Of a stretch of 64,000 nt of DNA, positions 1 through 11,400 are shown piece by piece. Positions within the stretch are counted from its first letter, which is position 1. Every line of letters begins with the position of its first letter. Source of the stretch: Bathymodiolus brooksi. Its lineage: Eukaryota > Mollusca > Bivalvia > Mytilida > Modiolidae. The notes beneath the pieces were generated by a model. The model did not search any database. It worked only from the letters and a program-made list of their open reading frames with translations, and was not told where the DNA came from. The DNA lies in assembly GCA_963680875.1 (NCBI GenBank), contig OY804579.1, positions 33,093,804 to 33,157,803 of the forward strand. The letters run 5' to 3'. The position numbers and the translations under genes are program-made.

Positions 1-3000
1 AGTAATGCTTGTTTTATCAGTAATATATACCGTCAGGTAAGAGAGTAATGCTTGTTTTATCAGTAATATATACCCTGTCATGTAAGAGAGTAATGCTTGT
101 TTTATCAGTAATATATACCGTCAGGTAAGAGAGTAATGCTTGTTTCATCAGTAATATATACCCTGTCATGTAAGAGAGTAATGCTTGTTTTATCAGTAAT
201 ATATACCGTCAGGTAAGAGAGTAATGCTTGTTTTATCAGTAATATATACCCTGTCATGTAAGAGAGTAATGCTTGTTTTATCAGTAATATATACCGTCAG
301 GTAAGAGAGTAATGCTTGTTTTATCAGTAATATATACCGTCAGGTAAGAGAGTAATGCTTGTTTTATCAGTAATATATACCGTCAGGTAAGAGAGTAATG
401 CTTGTTTCATCAGTAATATATACCGTCAGGTAAGAGAGTAATGCTTGTTTTATCAGTAATATATACCGTCAGGTAAGAGAGTAATGCTTGTTTTATCAGT
501 AATATATACCCTGTCATGTAAGAGAGTAATGCTTGTTTTATCAGTATTATATACCGTCAGGTAAGAGAGTAATGCTTGTTTTATCAGTAATATATACCGT
601 CAGGTAAGAGAGTAATGCTTGTTTCATCAGTAATATATACCCTGTCATGTAAGAGAGTAATGCTTGTTTTATCAGTAATATATACCGTCAGGTAAGAGAG
701 TAATGCTTGTTTTATCTGTAATATATACCGTCAGGTAAGAGAGTAACGCTTGTTTTATCAGTAATATATACCCTGTCATGTAAGAGAGTAATGCTTGTTT
801 TATCAGTAATATATACCGTCAGGTAAGAGAGTAATGCTTGTTTTATCAGTAATATATACCGTCAGGTAAGAGAGTAACGCTTGTTTTATCAGTAATATAT
901 ACCCTGTCATGTAAGAGAGTAATGCTTGTTTTATCAGTAATATATACCGTCAGGTAAGAGAGTAATGCTTGTTTTATCAGTAATATATACCGTCAGGTAA
1001 GAGAGTAATGCTTGTTTTATCAGTAATATATACCGTCAGGTAAGAGAGTAATGCTTGTTTTATCAGTAATATATACCCTGTCATGTAAGAGAGTAATGCT
1101 TGTTTCATCAGTAATATATACCCTGTCATGTAAGAGAGTAATGCTTGTTTTATCAGTAATATATACCGTCAGGTAAGAGAGTAATGCTTGTTTTATCAGT
1201 AATATATACCCTGTCATGTAAGAGAGTAATGCTTGTTTTATCAGTAATATATACCGTCAGGTAAGAGAGTAATGCTTGTTTTATCAGTAATATATACCCT
1301 GTCATGTAAGAGAGTAATGCTTGTTTTATCAGTAATATATACCGTCAGGTAAGAGAGTAATGCTTGTTTTATCAGTAATATATACCGTCAGGTAAGAGAG
1401 TAATGCTTGTTTTATCAGTAATATATACCGTCAGGTAAGAGAGTAATGCTTGTTTTATCAGTAATATATACCCTCTCATGTAAGAGAGTAATGCTTGTTT
1501 CATCAGTAATATATACCCTGTCATGTAAGAGAGTAATGCTTGTTTTATCAGTAATATATACCGTCAGGTAAGAGAGTAATGCTTGTTTTATCAGTAATAT
1601 ATACCCTGTCATGTAAGAGAGTAATGCTTGTTTTATCAGTAATATATACCGTCAGGTAAGAGAGTAATGCTTGTTTTATCAGTAATATATACCCTGTCAT
1701 GTAAGAGAGTAATGCTTGTTTTATCAGTAATATATACCGTCAGGTAAGAGAGTAATGCTTGTTTTATCAGTAATATATACCCTGTCATGTAAGAGAGTAA
1801 TGCTTGTTTTATCAGTAATATATACCGTCAGGTAAGAGAGTAATGCTTGTTTTATCAGTAATATATACCCTGTCATGTAAGAGAGTAATGCTTGTTTTAT
1901 CAGTAATATATACCGTCAGGTAAGAGAGTAATGCTTGTTTTATCAGTAATATATACCGTCAGGTAAGAGAGTAATACTTGTTTTATCAGTAATATATACC
2001 GTCAGGTAAGAGAGTAATGCTTGTTTTATCAGTAATATATACCCTGTCATGTAAGAGAGTAATGCTTGTTTTATCAGTAATATATACCGTCAGGTAAGAG
2101 AGGAATACTTGTTTTATCAGTAATATATACCGTCAGGTAAGAGAGTAATGCTTGTTTTATCAGTAATATATACCGTCAGGTAAGAGAGTAATACTTGTTT
2201 TATCAGTAATATATACCGTCAGGTAAGAGAGTAATACTTGTTTTATCAGTAATATATACCCTGTCATGTAAGAGAGTAATACTTGTTTTATCAGTAATAT
2301 ATACCGTCAGGTAAGAGAGTAATGCTTGTTTTATCAGTAATATATACCCTGTCATGTAAGAGAGTAATGCTTGTTTCATCAGTAATATATACCCTGTCAT
2401 GTAAGAGAGTAATGCTTGTTTTATCAGTAATATATACCGTCAGGTAAGAGAGTAATGCTTGTTTTATCAGTAATATATACCCTGTCATGTAAGAGAGTAA
2501 TGCTTGTTTTATCAGTAATATATACCATCAGGTAAGAGAGTAATGCTTGTTTTATCAGTAATATATACCCTGTCATGTAAGAGAGTAATGCTTGTTTTAT
2601 CAGTAATATATACCGTCAGGTAAGAGAGTAATGCTTGTTTTATCAGTAATATATACCCTGTCATGTAAGAGAGTAATGCTTGTTTTATCAGTAATATATA
2701 CCCTGTCATGTAAGAGAGTAATGCTTGTTTTATCAGTAATATATACCGTCAGGTAAGAGAGTAATGCTTGTTTTATCAGTAATATATACCGTCAGGTAAG
2801 AGAGCAATACTTGTTTTATCAGTAATATATACCGTCAGGTAAGAGAGTAATGCTTGTTTTATCAGTAATATATATCCTGTCATGTAAGAGAGTAATGCTT
2901 GTTTTATCAGTAATATATACCGTCAGGTAAGAGAGTAATACTTGTTTTATCAGTAATATATACCGTCATGTAAGAGAGTAATGCTTGTTTTATCAGTAAT

Positions 3001-6000
3001 ATATACCGTCAGGTAAGAGAGTAATACTTGTTTTATCAGTAATATATACCGTCAGGTAAGAGAGTAATACTTGTTTTATCAGTAATATATACCCTGTCAT
3101 GTAAGAGAGTAATACTTGTTTTATCAGTAATATATACCCTGTCATGTAAGAGAGTAATGCTTGTTTTATCAGTAATATATACCGTCAGGTAAGAGAGTAA
3201 TGCTTGTTTTATCAGTAATATATACCGTCAGGTAAGAGAGTAATGCTTGTTTTATCAGTAATATATACCGTCAGGTAAGAGAGTAATGCTTGTTTTATCA
3301 GTAATATATACCGTCAGGTAAGAGAGTAATGCTTGTTTTATCAGTAATATATACCATCAGGTAAGAGAGTAATGCTTGTTTTATCAGTAATATATACCGT
3401 CAGGTAAGAGAGTAATGCTTGTTTTATCAGTAATATATACCCTGTCATGTAAGAGAGTAATACTTGTTTTATCAGTAATATATACCCTGTCAGGTAAGAG
3501 AGTAATACTTGTTTTATCAGTAATATATACCCTGTCATGTAAGAGAGTAATGCTTGTTTCATAAGTAGTATATATCCTGTCATATAAGAGAGTAATGCTT
3601 GTTTTATCAGTAATATATACCCTGTCAGGTAAGAGAGTAATACTTGTTTTATCAGTAATATATACCCTGTCAGGTAAGAGAGTAATACTTGTTTTATCAG
3701 TAATATATACCCTGTCAGGTAAGAGAGTAATGCTTGTTTTATCAGTAATATATACCCTGTCATGTAAGAGAGTAATGCTTGTTTTATCAGTAATATATAC
3801 CGTCAGGTAAGAGAGTAATACTTGTTTTATCAGTAATATATACCCTGTCAGGTAAGAGAGTAATACTTGTTTTATCAGTAATATATACCCTGTCATGTAA
3901 GAGAGTAATACTTGTTTTATCAGTAATATATACCCTGTCATGTAAGAGAGTAATGCTTGTTTTATCAGTAATATATACCGTCAGGTAAGAGAGTAATGCT
4001 TGTTTTATCAGTAATATATACCGTCAGGTAAGAGAGTAATGCTTGTTTTATCAGTAATATATACCGTCAGGTAAGAGAGTAATGCTTGTTTTATCAGTAA
4101 TATATACCGTCAGGTAAGAGAGTAATGCTTGTTTTATCAGTAATATATACCATCAGGTAAGAGAGTAATGCTTGTTTTATCAGTAATATATACCGTCAGG
4201 TAAGAGAGTAATGCTTGTTTTATCAGTAATATATACCCTGTCATGTAAGAGAGTAATACTTGTTTTATCAGTAATATATACCCTGTCAGGTAAGAGAGTA
4301 ATACTTGTTTTATCAGTAATATATACCCTGTCATGTAAGAGAGTAATGCTTGTTTCATAAGTAGTATATACCCTGTCATATAAGAGAGTAATGCTTGTTT
4401 TATCAGTAATATATACCCTGTCAGGTAAGAGAGTAATACTTGTTTTATCAGTAATATATACCCTGTCAGGTAAGAGAGTAATACTTGTTTTATCAGTAAT
4501 ATATACCCTGTCAGGTAAGAGAGTAATGCTTGTTTTATCAGTAATATATACCCTGTCATGTAAGAGAGTAATGCTTGTTTTATCAGTAATATATACCGTC
4601 AGGTAAGAGAGTAATACTTGTTTTATCAGTAATATATACCCTGTCAGGTAAGAGAGTAATACTTGTTTTATCAGTAATATATACCCTGTCAGGTAAGAGA
4701 GTAATGCTTGTTTTATCAGTAATATATACCCTGTCATGTAAGAGAGTAATACTTGTTTTATCAGTAATATATACCCTGTCAGGTAAGAGAGTAATACTTG
4801 TTTTATCAGTAATATATACCGTCAGGTAAGAGAGTAATGCTTGTTTTATCAGTAATATATACCCTGTCATGTAAGAGAGTAATACTTGTTTTATCAGTAA
4901 TATATACCCTGTCAGGTAAGAGAGTAATACTTGTTTTATCAGTAATATATACCCTGTCATGTAAGAGAGTAATGCTTGTTTCATAAGTAGTATATACCCT
5001 GTCATGTAAGAGAGTAATGCTTGTTTTATCAGTAATATATACCGTCAGGTAAGAGAGTAATACTTGTTTTATCAGTAATATATACCCTGTCATGTAAGAG
5101 AGCAATGCTTGTTTTATCAGTAATATATACCCTCTCATGTAAGAGAGTAATGCTTGTTTCATCAGTAATATATACCCTGTCATGTAAGAGAGTAATGCTT
5201 GTTTTATCAGTAATATATACCGTCAGGTAAGAGAGTAATGCTTGTTTTATCAGTAATATATACCCTGTCATGTAAGAGAGTAATGCTTGTTTTATCAGTA
5301 ATATATACCGTCAGGTAAGAGAGTAATGCTTGTTTTATCAGTAATATATACCCTGTCATGTAAGAGAGTAATGCTTGTTTTATCAGTAATATATACCGTC
5401 AGGTAAGAGAGTAATGCTTGTTTTATCAGTAATATATACCCTGTCATGTAAGAGAGTAATGCTTGTTTTATCAGTAATATATACCGTCAGGTAAGAGAGT
5501 AATGCTTGTTTTATCAGTAATATATACCCTGTCATGTAAGAGAGTAATGCTTGTTTTATCAGTAATATATACCGTCAGGTAAGAGAGTAATGCTTGTTTT
5601 ATCAGTAATATATACCGTCAGGTAAGAGAGTAATACTTGTTTTATCAGTAATATATACCGTCAGGTAAGAGAGTAATGCTTGTTTTATCAGTAATATATA
5701 CCCTGTCATGTAAGAGAGTAATGCTTGTTTTATCAGTAATATATACCGTCAGGTAAGAGAGGAATACTTGTTTTATCAGTAATATATACCGTCAGGTAAG
5801 AGAGTAATGCTTGTTTTATCAGTAATATATACCGTCAGGTAAGAGAGTAATACTTGTTTTATCAGTAATATATACCGTCAGGTAAGAGAGTAATACTTGT
5901 TTTATCAGTAATATATACCCTGTCATGTAAGAGAGTAATACTTGTTTTATCAGTAATATATACCGTCAGGTAAGAGAGTAATGCTTGTTTTATCAGTAAT

Positions 6001-8261
6001 ATATACCCTGTCATGTAAGAGAGTAATGCTTGTTTCATCAGTAATATATACCCTGTCATGTAAGAGAGTAATGCTTGTTTTATCAGTAATATATACCGTC
6101 AGGTAAGAGAGTAATGCTTGTTTTATCAGTAATATATACCCTGTCATGTAAGAGAGTAATGCTTGTTTTATCAGTAATATATACCATCAGGTAAGAGAGT
6201 AATGCTTGTTTTATCAGTAATATATACCCTGTCATGTAAGAGAGTAATGCTTGTTTTATCAGTAATATATACCGTCAGGTAAGAGAGTAATGCTTGTTTT
6301 ATCAGTAATATATACCCTGTCATGTAAGAGAGTAATGCTTGTTTTATCAGTAATATATACCCTGTCATGTAAGAGAGTAATGCTTGTTTTATCAGTAATA
6401 TATACCGTCAGGTAAGAGAGTAATGCTTGTTTTATCAGTAATATATACCGTCAGGTAAGAGAGCAATACTTGTTTTATCAGTAATATATACCGTCAGGTA
6501 AGAGAGTAATGCTTGTTTTATCAGTAATATATACCCTGTCATGTAAGAGAGTAATGCTTGTTTTATCAGTAATATATACCGTCAGGTAAGAGAGTAATAC
6601 TTGTTTTATCAGTAATATATACCGTCATGTAAGAGAGTAATGCTTGTTTTATCAGTAATATATACCGTCAGGTAAGAGAGTAATACTTGTTTTATCAGTA
6701 ATATATACCGTCAGGTAAGAGAGTAATACTTGTTTTATCAGTAATATATACCCTGTCATGTAAGAGAGTAATACTTGTTTTATCAGTAATATATACCCTG
6801 TCATGTAAGAGAGTAATGCTTGTTTTATCAGTAATATATACCGTCAGGTAAGAGAGTAATGCTTGTTTTATCAGTAATATATACCGTCAGGTAAGAGAGT
6901 AATGCTTGTTTTATCAGTAATATATACCGTCAGGTAAGAGAGTAATGCTTGTTTTATCAGTAATATATACCGTCAGGTAAGAGAGTAATGCTTGTTTTAT
7001 CAGTAATATATACCATCAGGTAAGAGAGTAATGCTTGTTTTATCAGTAATATATACCGTCAGGTAAGAGAGTAATGCTTGTTTTATCAGTAATATATACC
7101 CTGTCATGTAAGAGAGTAATACTTGTTTTATCAGTAATATATACCCTGTCAGGTAAGAGAGTAATACTTGTTTTATCAGTAATATATACCCTGTCATGTA
7201 AGAGAGTAATGCTTGTTTCATAAGTAGTATATACCCTGTCATATAAGAGAGTAATGCTTGTTTTATCAGTAATATATACCCTGTCAGGTAAGAGAGTAAT
7301 ACTTGTTTTATCAGTAATATATACCCTGTCAGGTAAGAGAGTAATACTTGTTTTATCAGTAATATATACCCTGTCAGGTAAGAGAGTAATGCTTGTTTTA
7401 TCAGTAATATATACCCTGTCATGTAAGAGAGTAATGCTTGTTTTATCAGTAATATATACCGTCAGGTAAGAGAGTAATACTTGTTTTATCAGTAATATAT
7501 ACCCTGTCAGGTAAGAGAGTAATACTTGTTTTATCAGTAATATATACCCTGTCAGGTAAGAGAGTAATGCTTGTTTTATCAGTAATATATACCCTGTCAT
7601 GTAAGAGAGTAATACTTGTTTTATCAGTAATATATACCCTGTCAGGTAAGAGAGTAATACTTGTTTTATCAGTAATATATACCGTCAGGTAAGAGAGTAA
7701 TGCTTGTTTTATCAGTAATATATACCCTGTCATGTAAGAGAGTAATACTTGTTTTATCAGTAATATATACCCTGTCAGGTAAGAGAGTAATACTTGTTTT
7801 ATCAGTAATATATACCCTGTCATGTAAGAGAGTAATGCTTGTTTCATAAGTAGTATATACCCTGTCATGTAAGAGAGTAATGCTTGTTTTATCAGTAATA
7901 TATACCGTCAGGTAAGAGAGTAATACTTGTTTTATCAGTAATATATACCCTGTCATGTAAGAGAGCAATGCTTGTTTTATCAGTAATATATACCCTGTCA
8001 GGTAAGAGAGTAATACTTGTTTTATCAGTAATATATACCCTGTCATGTAAGAGAATAATGCTTGTTTCATCAGTAATATATACCCTGTCATGTAAGAGAG
8101 TAATGCTTGTTTTATCAGTAATATATACCGTCATGTAAGAGAGTAATGCTTGTTTCATCAGTAGTATATACCATGTCATGTAAGAGAGTAATGCTTGTTT
8201 CATCAGTAATATATACCCTGTCATGTAAGAGAGTAATGCTTGTTTCATCAGTAATATATAC
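1..8261. repeat. 43/45-bp minisatellite, about 190 copies, intron after TM1 exon
   Basis: Uninterrupted head-to-tail array of two unit lengths: 43 bp (with ...accgtcaggtaagag) and 45 bp (with ...accctgtcatgtaagag). It runs from the window edge to the 3' edge of the TM1 exon of the polycystin-1-like gene. On the minus strand each unit carries TGACAGG|GTATAT or TGAC-GGTATAT, the same sequence as the exon's splice donor. On the plus strand most 43-bp units carry CAG|GTAAGAG. The 45-bp units keep a 15-residue frame open; 43-bp units shift it, so the open frames here are repeat artefacts. The array is non-coding apart from possible alternative donor use. A higher-order duplication (offsets 3659, 2863 and 796 bp) is described separately. 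Confidence 0.97.
1460..7963. repeat. Higher-order duplications inside the minisatellite
   Basis: Rare unit variants recur at fixed offsets. The variant 'ccctctcatg' at 1471 recurs at 5130 (3659 bp). The 'catcagg' variant near 3353 recurs near 4149 (796 bp) and near 7012 (2863 bp from the second). The 'agagcaatg' variant at 5101 recurs at 7964 (2863 bp). So about 1460-3800 equals 5119-7460, and about 4137-5110 equals 7000-7970, with one 796-bp block present twice in the first half. The copies are almost identical, implying recent unequal exchange or an assembly artefact. Confidence 0.85.
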
Positions 8262-8495
8262 CCTGTCAGGATCCATTTTATCCTGTCTATATGCCCAGAT
8301 GTTAATAAGTAGATACAGTATAATGATAGATATCACAGTGGCAAGCACAGCAGCATTGTCCTTCAAATCAAACTTAGAGAAGACAGAACTGAAGTCGATG
8401 GTGTTTGGTGGTACATAAAATGTTGTAGCGAAACTGTTGCCTGGTGGATTACTGCACTCACAAACTGTTTCATTTAAAGTTGACGAATTAGATAC
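8262..8495 (-). CDS. Exon 17: degenerate GPS and first transmembrane helix
   Basis: 78 codons; acceptor attttattttag, donor GACAGG|gtatat. It reads ETVCECSNPPGNSFATTFYV, then PPNTIDFSSVFSKFDLKDN and the helix AVLATVISIIILYLLINIW followed by the basic AYRQDK. This is the hallmark GPS-TM1 junction of polycystin-1 proteins. The second GPS cysteine pair is present (CEC), but the usual H-L-S/T autoproteolysis tripeptide is not. The donor sits directly on the edge of the minisatellite, whose first three units (45 bp each) repeat this donor in the same phase at 8217 and 8172. Confidence 0.93.
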
Positions 8496-11400
8496 CTAAA
8501 ATAAAATAACATTAAAAAAATAACATTAATAAAAATAACATTAAAAAAATAACATTAAGAAAATAACATTAAAAAAATAACATTAAAAAATAACACACAC
8601 CTGAATTAGAGTAATATGATATACAGGTGCTGTGCCTTTGAACACGAGAATTCTTTTGAATATATGTCAATATTAACGTCACATAGCTGACTGGAGGATT
8701 TATTTCAGCTATATTCGTATTTACTATTGACCCCACTAGCGACAGAAAAGTGAATGAGTGAGTGAGTGATTGTTGTTTAACGCCATCTCAGCAATATTTC
8801 AGATATAGCTTGGTGAGCGTCAGAAAAAGCACACTAAATTAGATTTTATATTTATAATGTAGAACACAATTATTATTTGATTCCAATTTTATTTGTAATA
8901 GTTAAGAGAATAATAATATCTTATTATTCAAGAGGATATATTACCCTGTTTACTCCTCTAAAGCTAATATATTTACCTTACAAGACGTCTTATCCCACTG
9001 TTGGACATCTTGGTTCCACACCCTACAACCAGTAGTAACACCACCGATACCATATTCTACTAGATTAGTCTGTGTTGATCTCTTACGTCTAGATGATGCT
9101 ACAGTTGTATTATAACCTAAGGTACACAGTACAATAGTGTGTAATATTTGTTTTATCTCAAAAATCTACATGAGTAATTTAGTTTGTTTTTTCCTTTTTC
9201 CCTTTGGTCTTTTGTTTTGTTTTCATCTACTAGTAGTTCTCTATTTATCTATTTGGCACTTTTTAAGACATTGCTTTTTCAGGATTAGAAGAAAAACATT
9301 GAAGATTAACCAAAGGAGTAATCAAAACCCGTAAATCGAAAGACATACAATACAATGCCCAAAAGAAATATAGCATAAAGACAAACAATTCTCTCTAAAA
9401 CAGAAAACAGAAAACTGAAGAATGAACAATAAGAACTCCATTAATAACCCGGAGTGAACTCGGGTGCTCCGGAACGGTAGGTAGTTCCTGTTCCACTATT
9501 GGCACCTGTCGTGTTACTCTTGTTAAAAATCAGCTGATAAAAAATGAAAATAGAACTTATGGCGTGTGTTAGTACAACTCATTATATACAAAGACAGTAT
9601 GTGGGTATAAGTAGACGAACAACCGTTTACATTAACATTATATTGTGAATATAGCTTACATGGCCATATACAAATCTGGAAAATATATCATAAATAAAAT
9701 TTGTTGGACTACATTTTATACAGACGTTTTCTGAGAATTCACTCCATTCAATATATAGGTAATTTTGCAGACACAAAAATCGTATATGACCACAAAATAT
9801 TTACTTTTGATTCGGACAGACTGGCGGACGATTGGGGTAAAACACTGCCCGTGCCTATTTATTCTTGAGAGATTAAAAGGTTAAATAAGTACCTGTTAAT
9901 CTAAATACATGTACCCCAATATACACTAATGTTGATTCAGTATATAATATATCATTTACTATAATAGTAATGTTATTATCTGTATTCAGATCTTCAGCTT
10001 GGATCTGTTTCTTCCAATCATAGTTGTCTGCCGAAGGATATTTATTTCTGCTGATGTATATAGTATGATCCATGTCCCCAACAACGTTTTGTATACAAAA
10101 TATCAAGCTATCATTGGGATTATTCCAGTACATGCTATACGTTAACATCTGTGATGTTGATTCATTCTTTTCTACAGGAATGGCTAGTTGGACAGACTTC
10201 ATTGGTGATTTTAGATCAGAATTCTTAAGTTTTATTGTTGATGGTATAACGGAAGTGTTACCATGGATATCATCGGTAACAGAAACAGTAACAGTCTTTG
10301 ATGATATGTATTTTGATTCGTCATCCCATGAGAACGGTGTGTGATCATAGAACGTTACCTACAACGACAGTTTATACATTTTAATGAGCACATGTCAAGA
10401 TGGAAACATGCCTTACAGCGGTGCCATACCCAAAATATATATTTACTTGTATCACTCGTATATATCTATGCAAACTACAATTGGTGTCCCATTTGTATAT
10501 AAAAGAATACAGTATATTAAACAACAAGCGGGACATTTTCTAAAACAATCAACTATCATATTGTATCTGTTTCTAGTAGGTAATATTTAATATTTATATA
10601 CCATAGTAAATGGGAGTTTTAATCTGTATTATTTGTGTTTTTTTACTACGGGCGAATTTTGTTATGTTGAATTATCTTCTTCTTCTTCTTTTCGTTCGCC
10701 TTTATTACACTTGGATTTCTTCTTCTTCTTTTCGTTCGCCTTTATTACACTTGGATTTCTTCTTCTTTTCGTTCGCCTTTATTACACTTGGATTTCTTCT
10801 TCTTCTTTTCGTTCGCCTTTAGTACACTTGGATTTCTTCTTCTTCATTTCGTTCGCCTTTATTACACTTGGATTTCTTCTTCTTCTTTTCGTTCGCCTTT
10901 ACACTTGGACTTCTTCTTCTTCTTTTCGTTCGCCTTTATTACACTTGGATTTCTTCTTCTTCTTTTCGTTCGACTTTATTACACTTGGATTTCTTCTTCT
11001 TCTTTTCGTTCGCCTTTATTACACTTGGATTTCGGTCTCCGCTACGAATCTGGTGGTCTTCTGTAGGGCATCTACGGGATGTTGAATTATCCATTTTGTA
11101 GACGACACTTGTTTACTTCGGAATGCGTCGAACTCATTTAGTGTTAAAGGCAAGTCATGCGTAGACAGCTACACCGACACTACCAGACATTCTGGTTTCT
11201 ATAATTGGTCTTTCAAGAAATCTCCAAACCTGAATGAAAATCTACTTTTATCTAACCTATGTCCTCGTCTCCACTTACAAATATTATATTACAGATGGTC
11301 ACGTGAACAATTCAATCGAACTTGTTGATGACGGTATGCTATGTTTGCTGGTCTCACTGAACCTTTTTGTGTCCTAGTACATATATAGCAACTCGCTTTG

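Noticed and set aside
1020..8248. Many open frames of 65-185 codons reading MTGYILLIKQALLSY / VYITDKTSITLLHD
   Set aside because: They are the translated minisatellite; 45-bp units keep any frame open, and 43-bp units end it. No start context or codon bias.
8146..8418. Plus-strand frame of 90 codons
   Set aside because: Shadow of exon 17 and of the array on the opposite strand.
10610..11101. Overlapping Phe/Leu-rich frames as membrane proteins
   Set aside because: All three frames are open because of the pyrimidine-rich minisatellite.
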